64,000 bases of DNA from an uncultured Bacteroidales bacterium (GCA_902774335.1 CACYHW010000006.1:124001-188000); one strand, 5' to 3'; shown: positions 50,933 through 62,109, counted from the stretch's first letter. Notes: a model not told the origin generated them from the letters alone. Numbers and translations: made by a program.

Positions 50933-52902
50933 GCGGTTAATTCAGACTTGGATTCTACGGGTGGAACGATAGGAACCTCAAAGACAAATCTGGCTCCTCC
51001 ATCGGTGTATTTAGTGTCAAGATAGACATTGGCACCCATAAGTGTGGCTATCTCACGGCAGATACTCAGGCCCAGTCCGGTACCCTGGACAAAGCCGTTC
51101 AGCTTGGTAAAGCGGTCAAATATAATCTCTGCCTGGTCGGCCGGTATGCCGGGACCTGTGTCCGTGACGGTGAATGTCACGTAATCGGGCTTGGCCTTAA
51201 GGGAACTGGACAGCACGATACGGCCTTTGGACGTATGCTTGCAGGCGTTGGTCAGCAGGTTTATCAGGATCTGCTGAACTCGCTGCGGGTCGGTACGGAA
51301 AGTGAACGGATCCTCCGATTCAGGCTCATACAACATCTCAACTCCCGAATGCAACCGGTGCTCAGAACTCGTTATAGCCGCACGGCAAATATAATGGACC
51401 TCACCCTCATCGTATGTTATCTTATACTGCCCTTTATCCATATCGGTGGTATTCAGGATATCCTCAAGCAGCATTATCAGAATCTTGGTATTGTTCATGA
51501 TATGGTTTGAGAACTCCTTCTTTTCCTCCGGTGAGAGCACATCGTCAGGAAGTGACAGCAACTGCGAGAAGCCCACAATCGCATTGAGCGGAGTGCGTAC
51601 CTCATGACTCATGTTCTGCACAAAACGGGTCTTGGCAGCGTTGGCTATCTCGGCCTTGCGGTTGGCTGCAGTCAGTTCATTGATCATCTTCTGGTCACGT
51701 ATCCTGCGGCGTCTCAGGCCTATCACCTGACTGTATGAGAATGCCAGAAGGCCAAGCAGCACCACTGTCACAATTATGGTGAGAGTCAGCGTGGTACGTG
51801 CCAACTGCTGAGATGTCTGTTCAAGATCGGCAGTCAGCACTTTGTTACCCATCTTTGCGTCAAATTCAGCCATATTAATCTGGTTGAAGTTGGCAAAATT
51901 CGCTTCCATCAGTTCCATCAGGCGCTTTTCCAGGCGGAAAGCGGCGTTTTCATATCCGTAAAGTTCGGCGATATTGACAACAAACTTCATCTCACGTATT
52001 TTGGAAAGGGCTTCAATACTATCCAAATCCTTGTTGTTGATTGTACCCTCTATAATCTCATCAATGAGATGGAACATATTCCTTGCTGTTACAGAAATCA
52101 GACGCAACTGTCCATCGGCCAGACAACGGTCCCTGAGTTCCCTGTACTTGTTGACATCCTTATCCAGCGCCGCTATAACCGCCATATAATAGTTACAGCG
52201 AACAGTGTCAGTATGATTCATGGATACTTCATAAGCCTTGTTTATGTATATCCTCATGGAATCACTCAGGACAGGATATGTATTGGACAGGTCACAGTAT
52301 GCATTCGCTATTGACTGGCGCCTTACTGTAGGATCATCGGTCTCATTATAGACCTTGATGCCCTCCAGGATATATTTCTTGGCCGTCACGAAATCGCTCA
52401 TGGCTGTATACAGCGAAACCATGTATCGGGAGCTGTGCCACATCCCGTAAGCATCATTCTGCTCAATAGCGTATGTCTGCATCTCCTGCAGTAACTCTAT
52501 TGAAGTGTTGGGCTTTCCATTATTGTAATAAAAGTTCTGGGTCAGCTCGTAAGCGTAGTAGTAATACTGCTTGTAGCCGTATGTAAGCGCAATTGTCTTG
52601 AGTTCCTCGAAAGCCTTGAGTACGCGGCTCTCGGTCTCGATAGTTCCTTTGTTGATGTGTTTAAGCCGCTCCACATAATAAATCACCTGGGCCTTGTTGT
52701 CATTCTTGGCCAGTGCGGTTTGAAGCAACGAGTCGTTCACAAGGTCAAACTCCTCATCGGACTCGCCCCCCGCCAAAGACTCTACCCTCTGGAACAGCGC
52801 ATAGCATTCATCGTCAATCCCATAAGCATTATTCTGTGCCGATGACTTAACAGCCGATGAAAACACCACCAGCAACAGGATTATTCTAAACAGTCCCTTC
52901 AT
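50923..52902 (-). CDS. Sensor histidine kinase with periplasmic TPR-like domain
   Basis: 659 residues from ATG 52902. Signal peptide (IILLLVVFSSAVKSSAQ), a long all-helical periplasmic region (~25-360) with TPR-like helix pairs, one membrane helix (~365-388, LTIIVTVVLLGLLAF), coiled coil, H-box MSHEVRTPLNAI (~430), N-box ILINLLTNACKH, G1 DTGPGIP (~580) and G2 GLGLSICREI. No receiver domain and no response regulator next door, so an orphan kinase. Ligand unknown. Confidence 0.9.
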   Translation of the reverse strand: MKGLFRIILLLVVFSSAVKSSAQNNAYGIDDECYALFQRVESLAGGESDEEFDLVNDSLLQTALAKNDNKAQVIYYVERLKHINKGTIETESRVLKAFEELKTIALTYGYKQYYYYAYELTQNFYYNNGKPNTSIELLQEMQTYAIEQNDAYGMWHSSRYMVSLYTAMSDFVTAKKYILEGIKVYNETDDPTVRRQSIANAYCDLSNTYPVLSDSMRIYINKAYEVSMNHTDTVRCNYYMAVIAALDKDVNKYRELRDRCLADGQLRLISVTARNMFHLIDEIIEGTINNKDLDSIEALSKIREMKFVVNIAELYGYENAAFRLEKRLMELMEANFANFNQINMAEFDAKMGNKVLTADLEQTSQQLARTTLTLTIIVTVVLLGLLAFSYSQVIGLRRRRIRDQKMINELTAANRKAEIANAAKTRFVQNMSHEVRTPLNAIVGFSQLLSLPDDVLSPEEKKEFSNHIMNNTKILIMLLEDILNTTDMDKGQYKITYDEGEVHYICRAAITSSEHRLHSGVEMLYEPESEDPFTFRTDPQRVQQILINLLTNACKHTSKGRIVLSSSLKAKPDYVTFTVTDTGPGIPADQAEIIFDRFTKLNGFVQGTGLGLSICREIATLMGANVYLDTKYTDGGARFVFEVPIVPPVESKSELTAQE

Positions 52903-52918
52903 AGTGCCGTAAAAATAC

Positions 52919-52962
52919 AAAAAATGACACAAAAGGGTCATCTCCTTATGTGTCATTTTTTT
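52919..52962 (-). terminator. Terminator of cysK
   Basis: Stem AAAATGACACA (52921-52931) / TGTGTCATTTT (52949-52959). In the minus direction it follows the cysK stop and ends in a T-run, separating cysK from the histidine kinase. Confidence 0.75.
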
Positions 52963-52980
52963 ACAGCACTGATTTTTTGC

Positions 52981-53922
52981 TTATTCGGCCGAAAAGAGTG
53001 CAGTTGAGAGATAGCGCTCACCGGTATCGGGCAGCAGCACGAATACGTTCTTGCCTGCAAATTCGGGGCGTGAGGCAACTACGCTTGCTGCGTATGCTGC
53101 GGCACCGCTTGAGATACCCACCAGAAGGCCCTCCTCCTTAGCCAGAGCGCGTGCTGCATCGAATGCATCCTCGTTCTGTACGGGCAATATCTCATCAACA
53201 ACGCTGCTGTCATAGTTATTAGGAACAAAACCTGCACCTATACCCTGTATTTTATGCGGTCCGCTGGGATTACCGCTCAGCACGGCCGATGATGCCGGCT
53301 CGACTGCAATCACCTTGGCATTCGGAAATGCCTCCTTGATGGCCTTGCCCGTGCCGCTCAGAGTACCGCCTGTACCTACACCTGCCACAAAAGCATCGAT
53401 GGTGATTCCGGCTGCCTTGGCATCGGCCACAAGCTCAGGACCGGTGGTAGCATAATGCTTAGCGGGGTTGCTGGGGTTGTTGAACTGCTGCAGGATAACT
53501 GCACCGGGAATAGAGTCACGCAGTTCCTCGGCCTTGGCGATTGCACCCTTCATGCCGGTTGCTCCGGGAGTGAGAACTATCTCTGTTCCGTATGCGGCGG
53601 CCAGCTTGCGGCGCTCAATGCTCATGGTCTCGGGCATGGTAAGGATTACCTTATAGCCCTTTACGGCACCTACCAGCGAAAGGCCTACGCCTGTGTTGCC
53701 CGATGTGGGCTCTATGATTGTACCACCCTTCTTAAGGATACCCTTCTTCTCGGCATCCTCGATCATAGCCAGCGCAATGCGGTCCTTGACCGATCCGCCC
53801 GGGTTGAAGAACTCAACCTTTGCAACAATGTTGGATTTGATACCACGGTTTGCCGTGAATTTCTTAAGACTGACTGTCGGAGTCTTACCGATAAGTTCAG
53901 TAATAGAATTGTAAATAGCCAT
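52981..53922 (-). CDS. cysK: Cysteine synthase (O-acetylserine sulfhydrylase)
   Basis: 313 residues from ATG 53922; an earlier in-frame start lies above the promoter. PLP lysine in EFFNPGGSVKDRIA (~41), phosphate/substrate loop EPTSGNTGVGLS (~70), GVGTGGTLSGTGKA (~175) and a Ser-rich VGISSGAAAYAA near 265. Makes cysteine from O-acetylserine and sulfide. Single-gene unit with its own terminator. Confidence 0.95.
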   Translation of the reverse strand: MAIYNSITELIGKTPTVSLKKFTANRGIKSNIVAKVEFFNPGGSVKDRIALAMIEDAEKKGILKKGGTIIEPTSGNTGVGLSLVGAVKGYKVILTMPETMSIERRKLAAAYGTEIVLTPGATGMKGAIAKAEELRDSIPGAVILQQFNNPSNPAKHYATTGPELVADAKAAGITIDAFVAGVGTGGTLSGTGKAIKEAFPNAKVIAVEPASSAVLSGNPSGPHKIQGIGAGFVPNNYDSSVVDEILPVQNEDAFDAARALAKEEGLLVGISSGAAAYAASVVASRPEFAGKNVFVLLPDTGERYLSTALFSAE

Positions 53923-53966
53923 AGTTGTATTGTTTTGTATTTGTCGTTTTGTTCCTGTTTCTGCCG

Positions 53967-53974
53967 CAAAGTTA
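53967..53974 (-). promoter_or_regulatory. -7 element of cysK
   Basis: Minus strand TAACTTTG, 44 nt before the ATG. -33 TTTG not evident at the usual distance. The short A-rich leader shows no riboswitch-like structure. Confidence 0.5.
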
Positions 53975-54060
53975 TCCCCACCCGAAACAACCAACAAGAA
54001 AAATCCAAAAACAAGAAAATCATTCTAATTACCCATCAGACAGTAGTGCAAATATTCTAA

Positions 54061-54097
54061 AATGATGCAATTGGGGCCTGACCCCAATTGCATCATT
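54061..54097. repeat. Family 2 palindrome, copy 2 (intact)
   Basis: AATGATGCAATTGGGG (54061-54076), CCTGA, CCCCAATTGCATCATT (54082-54097): 16-bp perfect arms. It ends the trmB gene, whose stop TGA (54093-54095, minus) is within the arm at the same place as in copy 1. Confidence 0.9.
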
Positions 54098-54851
54098 TGC
54101 TCGTTTGCAAAGTGCTGCGCTTGGTGCGGCCGTAGCTGCGGTAGTCGTCAAGCTCAATCTCAATGTCGGGTTCCGATAGCGCTCCGTCGGACGGAAGACC
54201 GAAAACAATATACTTGATGGTTTTACCACGCTCCAGCCACTGCTGCTCGTAGTGAGTCTTGATGGAGAGTATGTGATCGGCATCGCCGCTGGCATAGAGG
54301 TCATCGGTACGGAACTCCACCGGCAGGCGGTTGTGGTCAACCATGGCGCAGGTGTAGGTGTACAGGAAGTTGCTGTCGGTCTTGAGGTGAATCTTGCCGC
54401 CGGGTTTGAGGATCTTACGGTAGCGCTCCATGAACCAGGTTGATGTAAGACGCTTGGTGGCCTTCTTCATCTGGGGATCGGGGAAAGTGATCCAAATCTC
54501 GCTCACCTCGCCCGGAGCAAAGAAACGCTCAATGAGTTCAATCACCGTACGCAGGAACGCCACATTCTTCATGCCGCGCTCAAGCGACATCTTGGCACCC
54601 GTCCACATGCGCGCACCCTTGATGTCGACGCCAATAAAGTTCTTGTCCGGGAACAGGCCTGCCAGCCCCACGGTATACTCACCCTGACCGCAACCCAACT
54701 CAAGGACAATAGGCCCGTCATTATGAAAGAAGGAGCTGTTCCAACAGCCCCTCATTTCAAACGGGACATCCTCACGGAACGAACCTGCAGGCTCGAACAC
54801 GTGCGGATAGGTCCGCATATCGGCAAACTTGGCCAGTTTACCTTTTCCCAT
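54093..54851 (-). CDS. trmB: tRNA (guanine-N7)-methyltransferase
   Basis: 252 residues. SAM-binding [12 protein letters not shown] (~48), [13 protein letters not shown], and [18 protein letters not shown] (~118-135), the family catalytic region that binds G46 in tRNA. It starts 1 nt after ilvE, an unrelated pairing likely only for transcription. C-terminal tail is basic ([11 protein letters not shown]) and stops in the family 2 palindrome. Confidence 0.94.
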   Translation of the reverse strand: MGKGKLAKFADMRTYPHVFEPAGSFREDVPFEMRGCWNSSFFHNDGPIVLELGCGQGEYTVGLAGLFPDKNFIGVDIKGARMWTGAKMSLERGMKNVAFLRTVIELIERFFAPGEVSEIWITFPDPQMKKATKRLTSTWFMERYRKILKPGGKIHLKTDSNFLYTYTCAMVDHNRLPVEFRTDDLYASGDADHILSIKTHYEQQWLERGKTIKYIVFGLPSDGALSEPDIEIELDDYRSYGRTKRSTLQTSK

Positions 54852-54852
54852 A

Positions 54853-55875
54853 TCAGAGATCCAGAACGGTTACCCAGCCGTGAGTATCGGGAGCGTCACC
54901 ATACTGGATGGCACGCAGCTGATTGTACAGTTTGGTGAGTACAGGACCCGGCTTGCCGTCCTTGGCAACTACGTAAGACTTACCCAGCTCGATATCATCG
55001 ATGCGTGAGATAGGTGAGATAACGGCTGCGGTACCGCAAGCACCAGCCTCGTCCATCTCGTTGAGTTCCTCCAGAGGAACAGGACGGCACTCAACAGTCA
55101 TGCCGTTGTCCTTGGCAATCTGCTGAAGGCTCTTGTTGGTGATAGAGGGCAGGATCGACTCCGACTTGGGAGTGATGTAGCTGTTGCCCTTGATGCCGAT
55201 GAAGTTGGCGGCGCCACACTCATCGATATATTTCTTCTCCTTGGCATCCAGATAGAACTCACTGCCGTAACCCTTCTCATGGGCGATGTTGTGAGCATAC
55301 AGACTGGCTGCGTAGTTACCGCCAACCTTGTACTTACCCATACCCAGAGGAGCTGAACGGTCGTAAGAACGTACCAGCGCATATGCATTAGCCGAGAAAC
55401 CGCCCTTGAAGTAAGGACCTACCGGCATTACAAAGATCAGGAACATATACTCTTTTGAAGGCTTGACACCTACCTCGGCACCTGTACCAATCAGCAGCGG
55501 ACGGATATACAGTGATGCACCGCTCTCATAAGGAGGAATGAACTCCTTGTTGAGCTCAATGACACGCTTAACCATCTTGCAGAATGTTTCGGTAGGCAGC
55601 TCGGGCATCATCGTAGCGCGGCAGGTGCTCTGCAAACGCTCGGCGTTGGCTTCCATACGGAACACTCGTACCTTACCATCCTTGCCGCGGAAGGCCTTCA
55701 GACCCTCAAAAGCCTCCTGACCGTAGTGCAGGCAGGTGGCGGCAATATGCATGGGTACATACTCGGAGTCAGATTCCTCGATCTCACCCCATTTTCCGTC
55801 TTTAAAGCTAATTCTGAGATTCCAGTTAGTCTTCATGTAACCGAATGACAGATTGGCCCAGTCAAGTTCTTTCAT
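54853..55875 (-). CDS. ilvE: Branched-chain amino acid aminotransferase
   Basis: 340 residues, fold-type IV PLP enzyme that makes Leu, Ile and Val from oxo acids. Motifs: [16 protein letters not shown] (~50), [11 protein letters not shown], the PLP Lys in [13 protein letters not shown] (~185) and [13 protein letters not shown]. Separate from the leu operon; no leader peptide or terminator is seen upstream, so it is not attenuated like leuA. Confidence 0.95.
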   Translation of the reverse strand: MKELDWANLSFGYMKTNWNLRISFKDGKWGEIEESDSEYVPMHIAATCLHYGQEAFEGLKAFRGKDGKVRVFRMEANAERLQSTCRATMMPELPTETFCKMVKRVIELNKEFIPPYESGASLYIRPLLIGTGAEVGVKPSKEYMFLIFVMPVGPYFKGGFSANAYALVRSYDRSAPLGMGKYKVGGNYAASLYAHNIAHEKGYGSEFYLDAKEKKYIDECGAANFIGIKGNSYITPKSESILPSITNKSLQQIAKDNGMTVECRPVPLEELNEMDEAGACGTAAVISPISRIDDIELGKSYVVAKDGKPGPVLTKLYNQLRAIQYGDAPDTHGWVTVLDL

Positions 55876-55922
55876 AACAGTAATAATTTATTCATCCGCG
55901 AAATTACAAAAAATGGAACTAG

Positions 55923-55957
55923 TTTGTTATCCCATAGGTGTAAATAAGCTAAATTTG
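55923..55957 (+). promoter_or_regulatory. Promoter of the DUF5715 gene
   Basis: TTTG (55923-55926), 23 nt, TAAATTTG (55950-55957). ATG is 8 nt below the -7 box, hence a leaderless or nearly leaderless message. Confidence 0.6.
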
Positions 55958-55965
55958 CCGCACAA

Positions 55966-57090
55966 ATGGACAACAACAATACAAAAAACAAAATCAGGAC
56001 AATAAGGTTCATCCTGCTCTCCACGATCCTCTATTTTATTTCCGATGCTATAGGCCGGTGGTTTGTCCCTGCACAGGACGCCGTACCAAGCCTCTTTTCA
56101 ATACTTTTATGGGTTATCTGCTTCATTACCGGAGCACTGCAGTTCTACCTCTGGCGCCGAATCGGACAGACATGGCTCAAATGGGCAGCAGCCATACTCT
56201 ACACGGCACTTTTTGTATTCCTGCTCCACTGGGGCGGATTCTACGGTTACGGCGGCTCCACGCTCATAGGCTATAAGTTCTCGGTAACCCTGATGCCGGC
56301 CTTCGGATTCCTGATCGAGGCCACATTCACATCGTTCCTGCGCTGGTACGGAGGTCTGATAAAACGCATCTTCCACCTGGAGTCCGTCAACAGCGGCATA
56401 TTCATGATGTGCATGCTCATACCCGTAGCCCTGATCGTATTCCTGTTCATCGGTGGATACCGTCTGTCCGGAAAGCTGTCCGACAAGGGGGCCGATATAC
56501 AGCAATACATCGACGAGGGCGAGGTGAACCACAACACCGACCGACGTGAGCCGGTGCGCCAGTATGACCGTCTGTTCAACGACCTGAATGATGTGCAGCT
56601 GGAGGCAGCCCGCAAGAACGGTCTCAGAGAGCCCATCACCACCGATCAGGCCAAGAACGACCGCCGTCTTACCCTTATACAGCCCAACCAGTATTACGAT
56701 GTACAGAAGCTGACCCACTCCGTACCCTATCTGGTACCAAGGGCCGCACATCTGCTGGAGGATATGGGCAAGGCCTTCCAGGACTCGCTCTTTAACCGCG
56801 GCTACAACCGTGGTCACCGCTTTACCGTTACAAGCGTGCTGCGTACCGAGGAGACCGTCCGCCAGCTGCGCAAAACCAACGTAAACTCGACAGAGAACTC
56901 ATGCCACTGCTACGGCACCACCTTTGACATATCGTACTTTACATTCACCACACCCCAGGTGGGCAAGGTGGCATCGGTGGACAAGATGCGCCAGATACTC
57001 TATCAGGTGGCATATGATATGAAAAGGCAGAACCGCTGTTACGTAAAATACGAAAAGAAGCAGACCTGCCTTCACATAACCGTGCGGTAA
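55966..57090 (+). CDS. Membrane protein with C-terminal DUF5715 (peptidase-like) domain
   Basis: 374 residues. Four to five N-terminal helices (~12-165) are followed by a periplasmic domain (~215-374) of the DUF5715 family, which resembles M15 DD-carboxypeptidase-like folds: VPYLVPRAAHLLEDMG, FTVTSVLRTEETVRQLR, and ENSCHCYGTTFDISY with the conserved His/Asp. Most relatives lack so many helices, so this looks like a membrane-tethered version. Perhaps acts on peptidoglycan; catalysis is not certain. Confidence 0.8.
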   Translation: MDNNNTKNKIRTIRFILLSTILYFISDAIGRWFVPAQDAVPSLFSILLWVICFITGALQFYLWRRIGQTWLKWAAAILYTALFVFLLHWGGFYGYGGSTLIGYKFSVTLMPAFGFLIEATFTSFLRWYGGLIKRIFHLESVNSGIFMMCMLIPVALIVFLFIGGYRLSGKLSDKGADIQQYIDEGEVNHNTDRREPVRQYDRLFNDLNDVQLEAARKNGLREPITTDQAKNDRRLTLIQPNQYYDVQKLTHSVPYLVPRAAHLLEDMGKAFQDSLFNRGYNRGHRFTVTSVLRTEETVRQLRKTNVNSTENSCHCYGTTFDISYFTFTTPQVGKVASVDKMRQILYQVAYDMKRQNRCYVKYEKKQTCLHITVR

Positions 57091-57108
57091 TACCCGCCGG
57101 ACTCAGAA

Positions 57109-58080
57109 CTAATCGGTTATCGCATACTCATCGGTCCCGGCCCAGTCCCTTTCAACCTGCAGGCCGCCGAATCCTATATTGGTATACTCCAGACAACCGC
57201 CGGCAAAGAACTCTCCAGTGCACTCTGTGATGCGGTTTCTGGTTACGGGCACATTGGTAAGTACCCTCTCCTTCACGGCGTTGCCGTATATGTCTATGGC
57301 CGTCACTGTAATCTCCAGCGGAAGCAGGTTACGCACGCCGTTCTTCTCCTCGTAGCGCGGGAAGGTGTAAACCTCGTACACCTTATTAGAGTGGTCCTCA
57401 ATGACAAAGTTCTCCTTCTGGTTGCTCTTGGTGGTTCCCTCAAGAGTGACGGGGTTGACAGCTGCACTTCCGCCCTTATAGGCAAACTGAAGCTCGCTTA
57501 CCTGTGCCGGGACCGATGCATCCGTAAGCTTGAGACGGATCATGGCGGTGGCACGCATCAGCGACACCTCGATGGTTCCGGTCTGTTGGGTGACATTCAC
57601 CTGCCCCGCCCAGCAGAAAGTATCGGTAGTCTTGAGCTGAGTGTTGCTGGAGAATGCGATTGACTCCGGATTGGTCATGGTGGGGTTCTTGTCGCCGTTA
57701 TGGGCTATGACCACAATCTTGTGCTGGCCCACGGTCAGGTTCTGCGATACGATACCGAACGACGCATCGTCACGCGTCTGGTTGATCTGGATCTTGTCAA
57801 AGGATTCCCCATCGGCCGGATAGATACAGAAACTCAGACTGGAACATACCTGATTCACATCGACCATAGATTTGGTCAAACCGCTGTAATCGCCGCCCAG
57901 GTTATTGACACGGATGGTAACGGGTACTTTGTCCTGATCAGGAGTGATTTCATGCAGACGGGCACGGCACGATGCCATCAGAACTGAGAATCCAAGCAGA
58001 ACGGCTGCGAATAATGTTAACACTCTCTCTGTCTTCTTTGGGGCTGAAGACTGCCTCATGGTCTTTTGTTTCATAGTCAA
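57109..58080 (-). CDS. FimB/Mfa2-like fimbrial anchor lipoprotein
   Basis: 323 residues with an unusually long charged N-terminus before the lipobox FSVLMASC (Cys ~38). Two beta-sandwich domains; the second begins with ATAMIRLKLTD and ELQFAYKGGSAAVNPVTLEG, as in Mfa2/FimB proteins that anchor and cap type V fimbriae. No fimbrillin subunit gene is next to it. Assignment by pattern, moderately sure. It may start at the ATG two codons downstream. Confidence 0.7.
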   Translation of the reverse strand: MTMKQKTMRQSSAPKKTERVLTLFAAVLLGFSVLMASCRARLHEITPDQDKVPVTIRVNNLGGDYSGLTKSMVDVNQVCSSLSFCIYPADGESFDKIQINQTRDDASFGIVSQNLTVGQHKIVVIAHNGDKNPTMTNPESIAFSSNTQLKTTDTFCWAGQVNVTQQTGTIEVSLMRATAMIRLKLTDASVPAQVSELQFAYKGGSAAVNPVTLEGTTKSNQKENFVIEDHSNKVYEVYTFPRYEEKNGVRNLLPLEITVTAIDIYGNAVKERVLTNVPVTRNRITECTGEFFAGGCLEYTNIGFGGLQVERDWAGTDEYAITD

Positions 58081-58139
58081 AAAGATTTTAAATGGTTATT
58101 AGAATACAGCGCAATATTAAGCATTTATTTGATAGGGAC

Positions 58140-58171
58140 AAAAAAAAAGAGGCCCGAAGGCCTCTCTTTTT
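58140..58171 (-). terminator. Terminator after the GH43 gene
   Basis: AGAGGCC (58148-58154), CGAA tetraloop, GGCCTCT (58159-58165), with A8 on one side and T6 on the other, so it works in both directions; it closes the leftward GH43 unit. Confidence 0.85.
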
Positions 58172-58185
58172 TATTGTCTGTCAGA

Positions 58186-59646
58186 TTAATACTGACGGAA
58201 GTTCCACTTGCAGTTTACGTCGTTGAAATCGAACTTGCCCAGTGAAGCGTTAGAGTCACCTACAGAAATAAGGCAAACCTTCTCGTCTGTGCCGGGAACA
58301 GCCTTGGGGCAGATACGATATGTACCGTCGATGAGCTGATCGATGCTCCAGAGCTGCTCAGGAGCGCCGGTGAACTCAGGAACTGTGGTGAGCTCCTTGC
58401 CAGCGGTAGCGGCAAGAGCGCGGTTGGTACCGGCAATCACAATCTTGTAGTACGGAGTGCCAAGGGTACCCTCGTTCATAGGAACGAGCTCCCACTTCTG
58501 GTTGGGACGGAACTGATAGTCGATAACGCGAACGTCGATGTTACCCTTAGGCCAGTTGCCGATAACGTCCTCGAGCTTCTGGAAAGGAATAACGCTGTTG
58601 GGCTGCTGGCTGCCACCGCCGAACATACCGCCCATACCGCGGCCGCCCTGCATGCGGACATACTCAGTAGCAATCTCAAGAGCATAACCACGACGCTCTG
58701 ACTCGATCTCATATACACCGGGCTTTACGTTGTAACCAGCCTCAGGCCAGCCGTTGCGCCAAACGATAGGCAGGATAGCCAGTGTGCTGCGGCCACTCTG
58801 ATAGTAGTCTGCCTCCCAGTGGAATGACATCTTCTCAACGCCTTCCTCAATGATGGTGCGGCCAAAGTGACCTGCGCCGGTATAACCGTCACGGCAACCA
58901 AGAACCATCTTACCGCCACCCTCAACCATGTCACGGCCAACGTTGTCGATGAACGGACCTGTGGGGCTCTTTGAACGGCCGCAAACGATGTTATAGGTAG
59001 AGTTGATACCATCGCAGCAGGTACCGTGAGTACCCAGCAGATAGAACCAACCGTCGTGCTCGATCATTGTTGTAGCCTCGCAGTCAACAGCGATGTTGAT
59101 ATCCTCGGCCAGAGTGTCCAGACGGGCACCGGTAGCGGGATCAAGCTCTGTCATGCGGATGAATCCGAAGTATGTACCGAATGTTACGAACAGACGGCCG
59201 TCGGAAGTCATGATAAGACCGGCATCGATAGCGTCGCAGTCCTCATCATAGAGTGAGTGAGCAACGGTGATACGATCATCGGGATCGGGGAATCCGTAGT
59301 CCGGAGACTTAGGATCAAGGGTCTTGCCGAAGCAAGTTACGATAGTACCTGCATGGCCGCCACCCAGACCACCACCAGTGGTTGAATAAGCAAGAAGGTA
59401 ACGGTCACCTATCTTAAGCATATCGGGAGCTGCACCTACGCGGGGAATGCTCTGACCGCTGGTCCAAACCCAACCGTCTTCTGAAACAAGGCCTGAACCG
59501 CCTGTTCCCCATGTGTAATACTTACCGTCGCACTCTGCAATTGTAGCAGGATCGTGGATGAACGGAGCACCGATCTGAGCCATTACGGTCTCAGACATTG
59601 AGACTGATACAAGGGCAACCAAGCCCAGCTGAAATATCTTTTTCAT
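58186..59646 (-). CDS. Secreted GH43-family arabinanase/arabinosidase-like enzyme
   Basis: 486 residues from ATG 59646. Signal peptide to ~20 (VSVSMSETVMAQ). Five-bladed propeller ~25-320: catalytic base Asp in FIHDPATIAECDGKYY, middle Asp in CDAIDAGLIMTSDGRLF, general acid Glu in DCEATTMIEHDGWFYLLG. The C-terminal ~150 residues look like a lectin/RICIN-type domain (QFRPNQKWELVPMN, APEQLWSIDQLIDGTYRI). Between them is a short Gly-rich insert (GGRGMGGMFGGGSQQPN). Likely cuts arabinan or arabinoxylan side chains. 19 nt after the lipoprotein gene. Confidence 0.85.
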   Translation of the reverse strand: MKKIFQLGLVALVSVSMSETVMAQIGAPFIHDPATIAECDGKYYTWGTGGSGLVSEDGWVWTSGQSIPRVGAAPDMLKIGDRYLLAYSTTGGGLGGGHAGTIVTCFGKTLDPKSPDYGFPDPDDRITVAHSLYDEDCDAIDAGLIMTSDGRLFVTFGTYFGFIRMTELDPATGARLDTLAEDINIAVDCEATTMIEHDGWFYLLGTHGTCCDGINSTYNIVCGRSKSPTGPFIDNVGRDMVEGGGKMVLGCRDGYTGAGHFGRTIIEEGVEKMSFHWEADYYQSGRSTLAILPIVWRNGWPEAGYNVKPGVYEIESERRGYALEIATEYVRMQGGRGMGGMFGGGSQQPNSVIPFQKLEDVIGNWPKGNIDVRVIDYQFRPNQKWELVPMNEGTLGTPYYKIVIAGTNRALAATAGKELTTVPEFTGAPEQLWSIDQLIDGTYRICPKAVPGTDEKVCLISVGDSNASLGKFDFNDVNCKWNFRQY

Positions 59647-59665
59647 ATTCTGATCCAATTAGAAA

Positions 59666-60661
59666 TTAATTGTTGGTGATGGTGATGTTCTTAACGATAG
59701 AGCCATCCTCATTGTAGAAACGCATGCACATATCGCTCATACCGGGACCGTTGATGACAGCGGCGCGAACCAGGTTCTTACCCTTCTTGAGAGTGATACG
59801 CTTTGACATACCGTCATCGGCAACCATACGGCGGTCTGACTGGAGAGTCAGCACCTTCTCACCGTTAACCCACCAAATAGAGGCGGCGTTTGAACCGGCA
59901 GCCAGACGTACAACCATATCCTCCTCGCAGTTGATAACTGTGAAAGCATTGAAGATAAGACCGTAACGCTTCTGACCGTTTGAAGTGTTGGTAGCAAAAC
60001 GGATAAGCTTGATGTTGAAGAGCTTACTGTCAATTGAGTGCCAAGTAAGAGTATCCTTTATCATCTGGGGAGCAGGAGCAGCTGCGGGAGCACCTCCCAT
60101 CATGCCGCCAAAGCCGCCGAATCCACCTGCGGGAGCACCCTGGGGACGAGCCTGACCTGCGGGAGCACCCTGAGGACGAGCCTGGCCTGCAGGAGCACCC
60201 TGGGGACGAGCCTGACCTGCACCGGGAGCGCCCTGAGGACGAGCCTGGCCACCGGCAGGAGCACCGCCGCCGAATCCGCCAAAGCCACCACGGCCGCTTG
60301 CGCGGGGAGCCTCGGTCTCTACGATAACCTGGTCACCGGTCTTGGGCAGAGCCTTGATATCGGCTGTAAACTGACCCTTGAAATACTCCTTGGTCAACTC
60401 AGCAGCAATATAGCTGTCTGTGAATACATTATTTGAACCATTAGGCTTGTTGATGGGCTCGATGATAGTCCAACGACGGATAAAACCTTTCTCATCGGGT
60501 TTGGCCGGTGTGGCATCGGCCGCAATCTCTGTAAAGTACTGGTCGAAATCAACATTTCTGTTGGCTAAGCGTGACGGATCAACCTTTGAACCGTTGGAAC
60601 CACAACCAACCAAAACTGCTGCCATTCCTACAGCCAGAATTAATTTGAAGTTTCTGTTCAT
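59666..60661 (-). CDS. Lipoprotein with Gln/Pro/Gly repeat insert, unknown function
   Basis: 331 residues. Lipobox AVLVGCGSN (Cys20). N-terminal beta domain (~30-115, DSYIAAELTKEYFKGQFTAD), then a low-complexity insert (~118-200) with GFGGFGG and about four units of QARPQGAPAG, and a second beta-sandwich (~205-331, AASIWWVNGEKVLTLQSDRR) resembling carbohydrate-binding folds. Encoded 19 nt upstream of GH43, so probably a co-secreted binding or scaffold protein for the same polysaccharide. No named family recognised. Confidence 0.6.
   Translation of the reverse strand: MNRNFKLILAVGMAAVLVGCGSNGSKVDPSRLANRNVDFDQYFTEIAADATPAKPDEKGFIRRWTIIEPINKPNGSNNVFTDSYIAAELTKEYFKGQFTADIKALPKTGDQVIVETEAPRASGRGGFGGFGGGAPAGGQARPQGAPGAGQARPQGAPAGQARPQGAPAGQARPQGAPAGGFGGFGGMMGGAPAAAPAPQMIKDTLTWHSIDSKLFNIKLIRFATNTSNGQKRYGLIFNAFTVINCEEDMVVRLAAGSNAASIWWVNGEKVLTLQSDRRMVADDGMSKRITLKKGKNLVRAAVINGPGMSDMCMRFYNEDGSIVKNITITNN
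60115..60290. repeat. In-frame ~30-bp repeats coding for QARPQGAPAG
   Basis: Four near-identical units of 27-30 bp inside the lipoprotein gene, e.g. GGACGAGCCTGACCTGC on the plus strand. Slippage could change repeat number. Confidence 0.75.
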
Positions 60662-60782
60662 AGTGAACTTTGGATAAAAATTAGGTTTATAATAAAAAAT
60701 GATTTCTGCACATTTGGCTCGCTAAGTTACAACATTAAAGTGAAAAAGATACACAATTATTAAAGTATTTGGCACAAATACC

Positions 60783-60815
60783 AAAAAAGCAACCGGCCCC
60801 AAAAGAGCCGGTTGC
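60783..60815 (-). terminator. Terminator after the CE1 esterase pair
   Basis: GCAACCGGC (60789-60797) / GCCGGTTGC (60807-60815), 9-nt loop, with TTTTTT following in the minus direction. The remaining 60662-60780 contains the promoter region of the lipoprotein/GH43 unit without a perfect -7 match. Confidence 0.85.
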
Positions 60816-60839
60816 ATAAAGATTTATAGTCTATTCAGA

Positions 60840-62093
<1,254 letters not shown>

Positions 62094-62109
62094 TTAAAAT
62101 AGGTTTCAA

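Noticed and set aside
60710..60722. TTTGGCTCGCT, identical to part of family 1 copy 1
   Set aside because: Only 11 nt long with no arm opposite; could be a remnant but not supportable.
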